From Rhynochetos jubatus (lineage: Eukaryota > Chordata > Aves > Eurypygiformes > Rhynochetidae), in contig CM050652.1 in the NCBI GenBank assembly GCA_027574665.1, positions 34,677,631-34,741,630 of the forward strand: 64,000 nt of DNA. Reading direction: 5' to 3'. The notes under the pieces were generated by a model that was given only the letters and a program-made list of their open reading frames with translations, had not been told where the DNA came from and searched no databases. The position numbers and the translations under genes are program-made. Below are positions 1 through 13,139 of the stretch, in pieces; within the stretch, counting starts at the first letter, position 1; every line of letters begins with the position of its first letter.

Positions 1-3000
1 CCGAATTCTTCCAGTTGGAAGCACCTTTTCACATAGGCACAGGTCCCCCTCACTACTTTCAAAGGTAGGGACCCACATCACATATACCAAAGATTAACTA
101 AAAGCTGATGTGTTTCTCAATCCAATTAAGAACATATAGATTGGATATCCTCAGTTTACTAGCATAGAGAAAGCTACAGGACATGAAAAATAATCAGGAT
201 CAGCAAGTAAACAGTCTGCATAAAGCAGAAATAAGTGGGTTGAATTTCAGGCAACATCTCAGAAATCACAGGGCAGTTTGTAAAATTAACTCACGAGCAA
301 AGTGTCAAGCGATCTGCACATTTCAAGGCAAGCTCATGCATAAGGATTTGGCGTTCACAGAAAGATATGTCTACAACGTGGTGACAAAAGAGTCATGGTG
401 AAGGGCACACTGGTCCTGTGTTGCAGCTGGAGTATGTTGCATATTAAAGGTAAGTACCTTCAAATGTTCCCCTTCTCAACCGAGTCACACAAAGGCTCAT
501 TCTGAGAAAGCAGAGAAATACTGTTTTTAGAAAAAAAAAAAAAGGAAAATTAATAAAAAAACTATTGCAAATGAACATTTGTTGCAACACAGAGGGAAGC
601 ACTCTGAGACCACAGCTCACAATGAAGGCCTATGCCTTCAGCAGGCCACAGATATCAAGTAGAGAGCCAAAGCACTGTTCAATGTGAACAATCAGAATCC
701 AAGCCAAAGAGGGTGGAAGAGAGGAGAAAGACAGAGGGAAAGACAGAAATCATATATTTGAAAGCACTTTACCTGCTTCTGCAGCTGATTCTAATGCACC
801 TGCACAGCTATCCTGAGCTCCCAGAAACACTGAAATAAAACCTTACACAAAAGGTACCTGAGAATAATAAATGGAACATATGAGTGAGTCTGCTAATGAA
901 AACTAGTGCTAAATTTGAAAAAAAGTTGACTTTCTGGGATGCACCACTTGACACGAAAAATCCATCTTCAGAAGTCTGAATACGAATCCCCAAAAGACTG
1001 CAAAACAAACACATAAAGCCCTCACGTAACATGTCTATAAATAACAATTTGGATAGTCTACAGACAGGGTAACATCACACTTGGGCATGTGCTTTATGAT
1101 TAGATAAAAAACCAAAATTGCCCACAAGAAGAATCTACAGCTGGTTTATCTTTTCTTCCTCTGCAGTCCTTTTAACACTGGGCAATGACATATGCAACTG
1201 TTTAAGTAATACAGTACTTTTTTCTGGGTAGGAGACTGTGCCTTAGTGCAGAAAGAATTCCATGACTAGAATCCCCCTCTGAAAGAACAGTACTTTTTTC
1301 CCTTATCTTTGTCACTTGTAACAGACAGCATTTTTACCGCTCTGGAGAGATTATCTGCAATTTTGTCCATGATCTATAGAATGACCAGATAAATGGTAGG
1401 AATTATACCACTTGCAACTTATATTCTTGTATTGCAATTTTATTTCTTTGCTGTTTACATCAACAAATGTATCTCAGATTCTTCAAGCTAATAGGGATAA
1501 AAAAAATGGTTCCATTTGGGTGAGCTTGCTATGCATGGCCATGCCTGTCATGATGGCAAGCTGCTATCCGGCTTGTACTCAGTTTTCAGCAGCAGTCACA
1601 TGTGGAACTCATTATAGTGATCTACCCCAGTCTGAACTTGCTGGCTTTAGGATTTGCTGTTCGTTTTTTGTCTCTTAAAGCTTAATCTGTTAAGTTTGTA
1701 AAGGCATCATAGACCTATCTACAGTTAACCTAAACTTAGCAGAATTTTGCTGATATTTTTAAGTGTTGCTGCAGTTTTTACAGGCATAGGATCAGTATTT
1801 CATCATCTGAGGGCCATGGAAACTAGTTTACAAACTATTTTCTATAGTGACACTGAAAAATACACCAGGTAAATATGCTACAAGGGTAAGATTGCTAAAA
1901 GGAAATAGTAATGGTTGACTTATCCACTGGCCAACAAATAATCTCTTGCTCACTAAACTCTCCTTCCAAAAAAGTAAGTGATGCTAGAAGAACAGTGCTT
2001 GCTCATAACACTGGATCTATTTGGGGTGTTTCCAGCATAGTTATACATCACCTGAAGACTATGCCCGAAAAACTTTGAAGTGCAGAGAAAACTGCATGTT
2101 GTCTACAACCATATTACTCATTAATGCTCATTCTCAGGCTGTTCCCAAGATTGATCCAGCTTTAGGGCAAGCAGGTTTCACTCAGTTTAGATCCTGCAGC
2201 CTGAATGCCCCATCACTTACTGTGGCAGACGTAGGCAGATGGGCCAGCATTGTCCTCCACAGCCTGCAGAGAAGCTGCCAGGGCCCTCCCCATAGCAGAT
2301 GTGATTGCGGTGCACTGGACACACCTGGGATTTCATATCAGAAGACAAGCAGGAAGAGCCCATCACAGATCTCAAGACTGATGCTGTCAGCATATGATTT
2401 GCTGTTTTGCCTCGAGGCCAAACTGAGTATGCTCTAAACAGGAGTGTAAATGCAGACAATCAATCCAAAGAGACCTGACCAAGTGTGAAAGTGATTTGCT
2501 GGTAATGTAGACTGAATACAGTCTTACACTACACAGCTTCCCCAAGGGTTACTGTAGCAGAGAAGAGTAGCATGGCTGGAATAAAAAGGAGTTTTTAAAG
2601 AAGCCACAAGAGACTCTTGGGGTTAAATAACCATATTGCTAAGTAGATACAAGGCTTAGCTACTGCTGCTCTAGTAGAGATTAGATTACTTCTAAAACAT
2701 AGACCGTTCTACTATAAAAGAAAGCTGAGACTTTCTTTTTCCCTTTCTTACTTATCAGATCCTCCTGTTTTAGCCATTGGTGGCACACCAAAGGTGACCT
2801 GTACCTACTCTGGAGAATTAACTGAGTTCATAGAGATATTGCCTGCATGCTCTAAGAAACAAACTACTTAAAACTTTTAGTTCTTACATGTCTTTGAACT
2901 TCTGGCATCTCAAGCTAGAGATCCCTATATCATTGCTCTTATCCAAAGACCTTTATCATCACCTCTCAATTCTGTGTTACCACCCCCACTACTTGTCTGT

Positions 3001-3503
3001 TCTTCCCTCCACAAAAAAGCACAATGCAGAGGCTCCAGCCTACACATCAAGGTAATAGTTTCTCAGACCATGCATAGTAGCATCTTCTTCAGTCCTGCAC
3101 TTACTACCAAGCTGGATATCCAGGCTGAAAATCAGTTATGCTTGGTCAATGCTCACTAGCAAGACTATGAGAATGAAAGCCAAATTTTCCAGTCCTGAGT
3201 CCAACATGGATCATTCACCCTTCTGGTTTTGTCTGCTCTCACCAAGGGCAAAGGAACAGCATGAAAATATTTGAATTCTAGATGAGTATTCTCGCACAGA
3301 TTGATTTTAACACAGCTCAGACAACTGAGAGAAATCGATTGCAGTTTTCAGAACCAGGCCTGTGCTTTGCTGAAAATGTGGTAAAGGTTTGAGGCAGAAG
3401 GGACCCTAGCACATTACCTTAGCCATTTCCCATTTTATTAGCAGTCTTACTAGGAACTGAGTAAAGTAGTGATACATTAAATATTATTGCAGCTTACTCT
3501 CTG
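1..3503. other. Unique non-coding DNA, no gene seen
   Basis: AT-rich sequence with no recognisable transposon and no convincing exon. It holds a short A13 tract at 531-543. The longest open frame (2021-2437, plus, 138 codons) has no recognisable domain or compositional sign of coding and is probably chance. I see no CpG island, RNA gene or tandem array. Confidence 0.6.
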
Positions 3504-4032
3504 TGTTGGGTTGACCCCAGCCATCAGCTAAGCACCACACAGCACCTCACTCACTCCTTGCCCTCAGTAGGACAGGGAGAGAACAGGAAGAGCAGGAGCA
3601 ATAAAATTCATGAGACAACATAAAGACAGTTTAATAAGTGAAGGAAAGAGGGGACGGGGAAAAATTAGTGATGCAAAGGCAATCCCTCTGAATTTCCCAC
3701 AAGCAGACCAATGCCCTGCTATGATCATGGAAACAACTACCTTAGAAGACAAAACCCACACAATCTTGTCCTATTACCCATTTTATTGCTGAGCATGACA
3801 CCTTAGAGTACGGAATATCTTTTTTACCAATTTGGGTGGGCTGTACCAGCTGTGTTCCATCTCAATTTCTCACCCACCCCCAGGTACTCACTGGGGGCAA
3901 AGGCGCAGAGAGAAAAAAAATGAAAAAGCCTCAGTGTTGTGCAAGTACGGTCCAGCAACAGCCAAAACATGGGTGTGTTAAAGACTGTTTTAATCACAAA
4001 TCCAAACCAGCATTATACAGGCTGCTCAGAGG
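3504..4032 (-). mobile_element. Solo ERV LTR, TguLTR5-like, diverged, sense on minus strand
   Basis: On the plus strand the block opens with the inverted LTR end (TGTTGGGTTGACCCCAGCC, then CTAAGCACCACACAGC and CTCACTCACTCC). It continues with the purine-rich part AAAGACAGTTTAATAAGTG, whose complement carries the family's ATTAAA poly(A) signal, and then with CCAGCAACAGCCAAAACAT. The same order of landmarks is seen in the copies at 28082-28660 and 38274-38902. The sense 5' end (expected AACCAGCACA on plus) is not clear, so this copy is probably truncated or diverged near 4032. No internal retroviral region adjoins it, so I call it a solo LTR. The family name is from memory; membership in the same family as the other copies is visible directly. 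Confidence 0.8.
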
Positions 4033-6750
4033 ATTAGAGATGAAGGAGAGAAATTCCTCTACCATTTCCCTGATGTGCGGAGGGAGGAGGGGAATTTCCA
4101 TACTGGAATAGGAGTGATATGCTCTTTGCTCTCTCATTTATTTAACAGTTCATCAGTCACACTATTTTCAGACTACCTTACACCAGGGCATCATTAGCAA
4201 TTAAATTGGCACCCCCCTTCCAAGGTTTCAGCCCAATGGAGTACATCTAGTCTTTATTTACTCCACTGTATTTGATTATTAAAGCACACATTACTTCTCT
4301 CCCATATTCACTTGCCATTTGTCCAGTTCACTTTATATTATCTATGATCTACTGGGAGAGCTCTAGAAATATAAATTAAATTACCTTACAGCACTTGACA
4401 TCATCACCCCATTCACAAGGGAAAGCAAAGAAGCTAAAAGTCACTCTAAACAAACCCACTGGAATTCAAGGAACAGTAGGGAAAATACTTTTTTCCCTGT
4501 GTTTTCGATAGTTTCACTATACTTATAGGATTTATGTTCTTTCTTTGCAATGTGAAATTAATAAACATAAGATTTGATAAAAGAATTGTATCCCAGATTT
4601 TCATTTTAATCTGTGAGCAGAGAGGGGTAAATTACAGTTTTCATCTTCAGATGATTCCAAAACTTGTCAAAAATTGAGGTATTGCTCAATTGCTAAATCG
4701 CTATTTCGCTATTAAAAGTAATAAATGTAGGGTTCTCTATTGTGGTAAATAAAACTATGGGGCAAACCCTACTTAGAAATACAGTACTGAATATGTTTAA
4801 CTGTCTGGACTCTCTTACTGTATCATACCTTTAGGATTCTAGAAACTACAGTGGACCTCAAATGAATTTGCAGTCAGTGAATCTCTGCAAGTTTACAGCA
4901 ACTGAGGAGCTGGACCGTTACTTCGAGGACATTTTCTGCTGCTGAATACCAGAGTAACAGTTTCTATGGGAAGAAATGTTCAACAGCAGAAATTAATGTG
5001 AAATCACCTCACCTCATACTATTTATTGTATTGCTTTATAACCTGAAATAGGAACTAAACTACCACACTGTGTGATCCTTTATGGAAAAGCTTTGTGACA
5101 GATGCTCCCAAGCATGGTGCTAAACCTTAGGAAAGCAATTTCAATGAGTTGAATTGTGAATATTTTAAAACTGCTGACAAACACTTTTAAGCTGAAATGC
5201 TTATTAGCATATCTAAGTCTGTTCAAAAGGCACATCTTGTGAGCTGATTGAAAGGGAAGCTTTAGCAGAACAGTGAAGCATGTAGTTTCTGTGGTACTTG
5301 ATGGTTCCTCAAAATGACCTAATTTCTTTTAATTGACTATTAGATTGTGTTTTCAGTCCCACTTCAGCATTTGCGAAAATCTGCTATTAATCCTTACCTA
5401 CTATTCCAAACAGAAGTGTAATTGACATTTCTCTAATATACACATAATCCCTGCTTTTCTTATTGTACTAAATGCTTCTAAATCTTTCAAAAGCTGCTGT
5501 TGTGGCTGCTTTTGGAAAACAGACAATGTTTCTGTTAAGTCATCTAAATAGAAATATACATTTTGAAAATTAAAGCTGCTATAACACGACTCCCTAATCT
5601 CTGCAACATTGCAGGTGAATTAAAGGACATGACTTTAAAATTATACAGAATCCTCCTACTATAGAATAGTGATTTTCAATTTGTGTTCAGGAACACCTGC
5701 AGGACAGTTACCCTTACATGTGTCTGAGGTGAAACGGACCCAGCTTCACTTCAAAAGCCTTATGAGTCAACCTCAGAGAGCAGATATTGATCTCTGAGTG
5801 GCACCATTTAATTTCCCATAGTCCACACAAAACTGCTCACCAGAGTAAATGTACAAACAAGAGTGGAGATGCCCATGAACAACTAGCAGCAGGGACAATG
5901 CCCTATTTTAACATTTAATTTATCTTCTATATTTATTTTCCTCATAGATGAAGCTCTGTAAGGCATTTTGACAACAATACTTTTGCCAGCATCAATGTGA
6001 CATTTGATTAAACCAGTCTTTCTGGGTTTATCTTTAAAGTTACTGGATTTTTCTGTGTTAAGAACTTAATCCCTTTGTTTCTGATATGATTCCATTTGTA
6101 GATGCAACTAACATTTTCTGTTCTACAGATTGTTTTTAACTCAAGGCCTTCCCACAGCTGGTGAATGCTTACACTTCATAAACTGAAGCTACTTATGACA
6201 CTGCATCTGAGAGCTAATCTTATAATGTGTTTTTAAATCCCATTAATTCATTTTACAGTATTCCTAGACTCACAATATCAGGTTTACTAGAGATGTAGCA
6301 GGATATCCACACCATCTACTGTAGCTGCTAGACTCTTTAGACTCAATGTCCATTATAAAACAAAATAGGCTTTTCCAAAGAGAACATCTTAGATAAGGTC
6401 TTGTTTTGAATAGTACTGTGAAAGACCCGCTTTTTTTTTTTCCCTGTTCAAAGACTATAAAAATGTCTAAAGTAGAAAAACTAGCCTAGACAGCATATGT
6501 AATGACCTGCATCCCTCTGCAACAAAAACAACAAAAGGCAGCTAGCTCAGTAACCTTGGCTGCTAAGTGTCTTCTGAAAACGGACATCACAAATCTCAGC
6601 ATGGGCCAGATGAAGTCAGAAAAGCATGGCTTCAAAGTATTTTTTAGTACCTTCTTCTATCTCTGATTCTCACAACAAGGACAGAAAACTATTTCATCTG
6701 TCCTACTTCCTCTGGGTTTGCTGTGTGCAGCACGCTGCTTAGGAACAGGG
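4033..6750. other. Unique non-coding DNA, no gene seen
   Basis: AT-rich single-copy-looking sequence with only small homopolymer tracts, such as T11 near 6430. No reading frame, transposon landmark or RNA gene is recognisable. Some parts, around 5150-5650, are rich in short ATTA/TAAT motifs, but nothing supports a specific function. Confidence 0.6.
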
Positions 6751-7333
6751 TGTTGTGGTTTAACCTTATCTGACAATTAAGTACCACACAGTCCCTCACT
6801 CACCTCTGTCCCTCCAGCAAGAGAGTCGGGGGAAAAGACAAGGAAAGCTCATAAAAGTTGAGATAAGAACTATTTAATAATATAGAACTATTTAATAATG
6901 TAAATTAAAATTACAGTGAAATTAATATTAACAATACTACTAATAATAAGTAATTAAAAAAATAGAAAATAGAACATATGACACAATAGCTCACCATGTG
7001 CACACCAACACACAGCTGGGTCTCAGAGCAGCAAGAAATCTGAGAGTCAGAGAGCCCCAGAGCAGGGAGGAAACCAGCTGATCTCCCAGCCCACTAACAA
7101 AAGAAAACTGGTCCCCTGCTAACACCACCACCATGAGCTAACAAGGTAGCTAACAACCCAGCTATCAAGCTAGCCCTAAGCCTTAATGACCCCCCTCAGG
7201 CCACTTCCTGCCTCAGAACTGTGCATGTGCCATGAACCTCAGGTACCATGTAATGAAACACTCCCTCGGCCTCTCTGGGCCAGACAACAGCACGGTGAAG
7301 GACAAGAGCTTGTTCCTGCCTGAAACCAGGACA
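6751..7333 (-). mobile_element. Solo ERV LTR, second subfamily, sense on minus strand, near full length
   Basis: The plus strand starts TGTTGTGGTTTAACC at 6751 and ends CCTGAAACCAGGACA at 7333. Read on the minus strand this is a 583-bp LTR with TG...CA ends, beginning TGTCCTGGTTTCAGGCAGGA. A 4-bp AGGG lies directly on each side (6747-6750 and 7334-7337) and is a possible target-site duplication. The inner AT-rich section (GAACTATTTAATAATATAG repeated) carries the poly(A) region in sense orientation. It matches the plus-strand LTR at 20528-21098 along its whole length, including CAGTTCTGAGG, GGAAGTGGCCTG and GCTAGCTTGATAG. The 119-codon plus frame at 7232-7591 and the minus frame at 7213-7401 lie largely in this LTR and are not genes. 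Confidence 0.85.
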
Positions 7334-7595
7334 AGGGCCTTCTCAGGCCCAACCGAGAATTTAGGCTGGCTGTTTTTCAGCTTACCTGACATGTATAACA
7401 TTGTAATATTTTTGAGAAAGAGATCTGCAAGAAGAAAGCTTCACAAGGAAGAGGATAAACCGGTGGAGGAAATATCCCAGAGCAGTGGTTTATTAGTGCA
7501 AGTGAAGTCACAGGGCTGTGAACTGACATCACCAAAACACTCTAGAGAACGCTGTCTGGGTGAGGGAATCAAAAACTACACTTCACAGTAGAAAG

Positions 7596-8820
7596 GATGA
7601 ACAACCATGTAAGTATCCTTCTTGATTTACTTAGTAAGAGAAAACTGACAACTGTGAAAGAAGCATATCTACAAATAAAGGGCAGGAACAAGAATACAGT
7701 AAAATGGGGTAGTAGTCAAATTAGCAAATCCATGAGACACACAATCAGTAAATTAATTGCATACCCTACCAGCAGGTGTTGGAGGACATGTCTAGAAATG
7801 TTCAGGTGCTGAGTAATGTGAGACACTAGTAATAGTGAACCAGCATTCAAAAATAAATAGATGAGCCTGACAGTTATTGTTCAGCAAAATTCAGTTCAGG
7901 TGTAGAAAATGAGGTAGGTAATGTAAAAAATGCTTGTATTCCAGACACTGACTGAACAATAAGGAATAAATACCCTGGCTTTATTAAAAGCCAGTTATGC
8001 TGGATGAAATGAATATGTTATGGGATACAAGCATGTAGAGGCAATTCAGAAATTTTACCAAAAGTTTTGCTCGTATTTTTGGGCTATCTCTTGATTTTGA
8101 TTCAGTGTGGCCTGGAAATAAACAGGCATCATTGGAAAACAAAATGAAAACAAAAAAAAAGAAAAAAGAAACAAAAAAACACCAACCCAAACATGAGAGT
8201 AATAATATAATAATAAATATCAATGGAATGAGCTTGAGGTCTGTAAGTGTTGGATTTGTACTCTTTTAACACATCATTGATCAACAGCATTGAAGATAGA
8301 AAATATGTAAGAGATTCATCTTCATTAACAATCAGGAAGAGGTTAAACAGCACAGTAATTAAATTAGCAGATGATAATAAATTGGGAAGTCTAGTAAATG
8401 ACCTTTCTACAACAAAGGTAAAGAAATACAGTATAGAATTTCCTTAGGTTCAGCTGAATAGGTAGAAGATGAAGAACAAGATGAAATTGTTTTTCAGAAC
8501 ATGAGAAAAGAAACTAAAACACCAATATTATTTCAGGCTAGTAAACTGAATTACACAATAGCATGTTGCACAGAAAGGACAATATGACTTTGAGCAACAC
8601 GTACAGACATATCTTGACTTACAGCAAAGAAAAAATAATTTGTTTCTACAAAGCTAGTTGAATTTAAACTAATGTATTCCATTCTAAGAAGCATAGCACA
8701 ATAAACATTGGAAAACTGAGAGGACCAAAAGCATGAAAGTACTGTGAATGTGTGAAGAGAATAATTTAACAGAAAAGACTTAGAGCATGAAGATTGAGTG
8801 AGAGAAAATGCCCAAAGTAA
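7596..8820 (+). mobile_element. Old, heavily mutated CR1-type LINE relic
   Basis: Two stretches resemble old amniote CR1 sequence. At about 7975-7995 the phrase CTGGCTTTATTAAAAGCCAG fits the CR1 segment encoding 'GFIK', just upstream of reverse transcriptase motif A. At 8247-8447 the plus frame reads SIEDRKYVRDSSSLTIRKRL followed by IKLADDNKLGSLVN, in which LADDNKL corresponds to the catalytic 'FADDTKL' (motif C) of CR1 reverse transcriptase. Between and beyond these the sequence is full of stops and indels, with an A-rich insertion near 8145-8180. Edges are uncertain. The degree of decay suggests an insertion much older than the CR1 at 17.9-19.2 kb. Confidence 0.6.
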
Positions 8821-9848
8821 GTTAAATGAGTAGAGAAATGGTATTAAGTTCAAATTAGGCAAAATAGGATGTTGGGTTGTAAATTTTTAAAATAAATTAG
8901 ATCTTCCAGCTTGTGTTTTGTTGGGAAATCTTTTTGAAGTTTAGAAAACAAATTGTTGGAGAGCATCTTACCTTTGCCAAGAAAAAGATGTTGATTGCTT
9001 ATTACCATATATCTAAATCCATCCACACTGAGCAATCTCCCCATATCCTTCAATGACAAACCAAGGAAAGGCAGCCAGGCAGAAAACCCTCTGGGAATGA
9101 AGTGGAAGAAACTGAATGTCTAGCAAAGGCACTAGATTTGCAAACGTGTAATAACTCCTATTGAGCTCAGTGGACTTCAGCTTACGTGCTTTAAAGAAAA
9201 TAATTTAAATGGCCTATCTGCCTCTTTAGCCCCTTCTAAGTATCTTGGAAATTATTACCCTAAAAAGCTGTATTGGTCTTCCCTAAACATGAAGGAAACT
9301 TCACCTCTTCCATCACTTTTTCCCACCACTACTTCACATTTAAGTGCAGAGACACATACTACAGACTGCGTCACCAAAAAGGTCACAGACTCACCAGAGT
9401 CATCAAGAACTGATCTGTCACCAAATTTTATTGTTTTTTTCCAAATTATCCATAAGTTAGCCTGTGGACACAATTCTAGAAATTTCCATTTCTTTTCATT
9501 TTTCATAAAAATCTTGCAAGTTTAAGATTATGGAATATGCTTTTGTTACATCAGTTCTACTCCTCATGATATCTCAGAAATGGTACATTGGATAATAAAT
9601 CTATTGCATATCTATTGTAATAAGCAAGAATTTCTGGTAAGAAGATACTGCTTAGGTACATTAAAACTAAAATATGCATTTTATTATGAGTTCCCAGAGA
9701 ATTATTAATATTATGCAATCTTTGCATAGATATTTCAACATAAGCTAAAATGTTTCCTATTTAGAAACAAGGAATACCATAGTCTGCTGAAAACCTTTGA
9801 GGTAAAGTTGAGGCATTTACACCAAGGCCATTGCATGGTTGAGTCTTC
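8821..9848. other. Unique non-coding DNA
   Basis: No recognisable gene or repeat. It could include further unrecognisable remnants of the old LINE to its left. Short open frames on both strands (for example 9255-9506 minus and 9289-9525 plus) overlap each other and show no domain. Confidence 0.5.
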
Positions 9849-10415
9849 TCATGGTTTAGCCCAGTCATCAACTAAGCATCACACAGTTTCTTGCTCATCT
9901 CCTCCCATCTCTCTGTGGGATAGCAGAGAAAATCAGAGGAAAAAGACAAGAGAACTTAGGGGTTGAAATAAGAAAATTTTAATAATTGAAAATAAATGAA
10001 AGAAAATAATGAAGATGAAAATGTGTAATGAAAAAACTGCTAATATTAACCATAAAAAAATTAAAAAGGGGGGGGAAGGGAAAAAAAATTATACAACCAG
10101 TTCCTGAGCAGTGATTGCCCCTCCCGGCCAATTTCCCCAGTTTATATACTAAGCATGACGTTTGATGGCATGAAATACCCCTTCAGTCAGTCTGAATCAG
10201 CTGTCTGGGCTGTGCCCTCTCACAGCTTCTTGTAGAGAAGCAGCAACACACGGACAGTATGAGAAACTGAAGACAACCTTGACTTGATGTAAACATTCCT
10301 TAGCAGCAATTAAAAATATTAGCGTGTTATCAATATTCTTCTCAACACCACCAAAACATAATCTCATACTAGCTACTGTGAGGAAAATTAACTCTATCCC
10401 AACTAAAACCAGCAT
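9849..10415 (-). mobile_element. Solo ERV LTR, TguLTR5-like, sense on minus strand
   Basis: The plus strand opens TCATGGTTTAGCCCAGTCAT and CAACTAAGCATCACACAG. It passes through TGAAATAAG...TTTTAATAATTG (the complement of the family's poly(A) region) and the landmark TTTATATACTAAGCATGACG, and ends CTATCCCAACTAAAACCAGC. The landmarks and their order match the copies at 38274-38902 and, inverted, 28082-28660. About 567 bp. A run with G8 (about 10067-10090) is an internal low-complexity expansion. No flanking internal retroviral sequence is seen. Confidence 0.85.
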
Positions 10416-10611
10416 AAGTCCTTAGACTTTTCATTGCAATTAAAGATGTAAACGAAGTTAGGAGGTGTTCATTATATTACTATAATCATTAAACTTTCAT
10501 GCTCGAAGTGAAATATTCAAAGAAAATACATCCATGGAAACACCAAAGTGAAACGACTTTTTGAAAAGTTAAACACATTTCAATCCTTTCTTTCTCCTCT
10601 GTTCCTAATGA

Positions 10612-10790
10612 TGTCTATCAAAAAGTTGACTATAACTTAGCAAGTGTTATTTTACACACACAGCAGGTGCCTGTAACAACAGGCTTACCATCAGCTGCCA
10701 AGGCTCAGCTGACTCATTAAGCCATGCTAATTCAATCACTTTCCATCATGGTCGATTGTGTTCAAATGTAGATAAGGGCTCTAAAACAAG
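10612..10790. promoter_or_regulatory. Candidate regulatory element (speculative)
   Basis: A compact cluster of transcription-factor-like words in otherwise bland DNA: CAGGTG and two CAGCTG E-boxes, an AGCTGACTCATTA word (AP-1 core TGACTCA preceded by a Maf-like GC), GCTAATTCAATCA and a GATAAGG GATA word. This clustering is seen in the sequence. That it acts as an enhancer or is conserved is inference and untested. It could be chance. Confidence 0.2.
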
Positions 10791-13120
10791 CACAATATTT
10801 TTCATGTTTCTACCAAGAGGCACGAGAGAGCACACTTTGAGAAGGTGCTTTTAGAAGTACATTTAGTACTATTAGAGTAATGTAAACTCTCCATAAGTTT
10901 GAAAAGTCTTTTAGTTCCCTGATTTGAACTGAAGTGTGTGAGGAGGTTTTTCAAATGGAGAATCAATTGAAGTTTGTGTTCCTTTTTTTTCATTCTACAG
11001 TTTCTCTGCATTTGGGTTGTTTTTTTTCCCTTCCCCCTATTAAGAATAGTCTTTCTCATTCAGAATGAAAATTTGAAAAAGTTAGTATCTAAGTTTAACA
11101 CCCCGTGATATGTATTGCATATAAATTACAATCAAGTCTCACAGGTGAATACAGGGTTAAGCAACGCATGTAATTCAGTAAGTTAAAGGAGCATGCCTCA
11201 TACGCAGAACCAAGATTTCATTGTTAGTCTGTCTAAGTAAAGTACTGGCAATCTAATCAAAGATTCATCCACTTACAGTAATACTAAGACAGCTCAAATT
11301 TTTTTACCTCATTCTCACCAATGATGTAAGCAAACTCTGGTATCTCCTTCTGCTGTTATGCACAACTTTTCCTGTCCCTCTTGATGCTAGGTTTGATAGT
11401 ACTAGTCTGTCTCAGGTGAAAGGGTTTCCAGTGAGCTGTCAGCACCTCAAGTTCTTCACCAGGAGTATGAAATGATGGGAGATTTGCTGGGAGCTAAAGG
11501 GGGTTGTTCTTTGTCACTCATGGGTTTGCTTGGGGTTATATTTATGTTTGCTAACACAGACCATTTGCTCTAATTTCATGTTATATCTGAGTTTCATTTT
11601 GTGTGGTCTGCAGAGACTTCTTTGCTCCCTTTTATATCCTTAGAACCAGTTTTACCCAGCTCCCAAGGTTAAATTCCTTTAGTGACCTGTAATTGACTGT
11701 GATTTGTGTTTATAGCCTGGGGACCTCTGTTATCTGTCTATGCCTGCACTTCTAAAGCTCTTGCTATCATCCTGCTCTTGTACTTCTTTCTGTAGGCCTA
11801 TGTTACAATCCCATTTCTCTGCAGTGGCCTTCAGGCTGTGGCTTCCTGATAACACACCTTAAAGTTTTATTAGCGTAACTTAGTCACTCATACATCCATG
11901 TTCTAGGGGCATTGAACAGTTTACCTCTACAAAAATAATGATCCATTACATGTGTATATTTACAGGCACATACAGACACAATGTTATTATCCACCTGCCA
12001 CCAATAGCTACTAGATATAACAACATCACCAATTTGTTATCAAAATAGCTTTACAGCTGACTCAACTGTGCTGAAAATCAAGTAAAGTATGTCTATTTCT
12101 GACACTAAAAATTTACACCACGTTTTAAAGGATTAAATTACATTCAAATTAATGTAATAATTCTTAATATGATGAAGAAACAGGGAGCACAGATTTTGTA
12201 TCTTGTCAAAAGATACAAAAAGTCTTCTCCCCCAAAAATAGGGTGGATTTTTAGATTATATTGGACTTAATACCAGGGTAAGAATTCCTCTTCCTCTCTA
12301 GAACAAGGACTTCTTGTTATATAACCAAAGATTTTATATTTGAGACGAAAAGTTTCTGACCTTCATGCTTCCTAAGAAAACAGCAAACACACGGATGAAC
12401 TGCCCCATTTTTTTCCAGCTCTGAAATCCGAAGATGACAATTTAAAATGTCAGCATTGTTAGCTACCCCAGTGCACAAAGTTCTATAGATTCAAGCATAT
12501 TAAAGCCAACAGGCATTAATGGGCTAATGTAATCTGACCTGCATAATATATGTCACTGAGTTCCACCCACCCTTTCCTGCATCAAACCAATAACCCCAGG
12601 CAAGCTAGTGCCTGTACTTTTAGAAAGATGTTGAATTTTGATCAGAAAATTTTGCATGATGAACAAACCATCATATTAGAGAAGAAGGTATTCTTGCTGA
12701 TAATTAAAAATAAGACCACTTGTGTTTCCCTGAATTTGCCTGCCTTTATCTTCTAATTAGTAGCTTGTTTCCTGCAAAATTCAAATTACTTCCTCCATAA
12801 AGACTTTTTCCCCACCCAGAAAGCTACTGGATGTGTTTGTGCCATGTAGCAGAGCTCAGTGCAAATATTCCCAAGTTAACGAATGCTCAGCAAACCAACA
12901 TATTTCAGCTTCTCAGTAGGGATTATAAAATTCAGATTTAGAGCCATGTGAACACCGCATAAAGGCCAGAAGCATTCTCTGGCCTTACGTGTATTTCAAT
13001 AGCCTTTGGATCTGCCAAGTCACCCTGCAGCTACAGACTTACAGTGAAAAAAGCCATTGCCCTCAGTTATTGCATCTGTTTCTTCTAGTCTTCATGAAAT
13101 TGATGCAATACTGGGGGATC

Positions 13121-13139
13121 AAAAAAAAAAAAAAAAAAA
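13121..13139. repeat. Poly(A) tract, A19
   Basis: Uninterrupted A19 after CTGGGGGATC. No LINE 3' end or coding remnant is visible upstream and no target-site duplication was found, so it is recorded as a simple repeat rather than a retrocopy tail. Confidence 0.9.

Noticed and set aside
2021-2437. 138-codon plus-strand frame
   Set aside because: No recognisable domain, overlapped by an 80-codon antisense frame, with no repeated or conserved feature to support coding.
5650-5830. Possible old repeat around TTTTCAATTTGTGTTCAGGA
   Set aside because: The resemblance to known repeat phrasing was too weak and I could not extend it in either direction.
7232-7591. 119-codon plus-strand frame
   Set aside because: Starts inside the minus-strand LTR at 6751-7333 and runs into unrelated flanking DNA.
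13121-13139. Poly(A) tract as the tail of a processed pseudogene
   Set aside because: No coding remnant upstream and no flanking target-site duplication was found.
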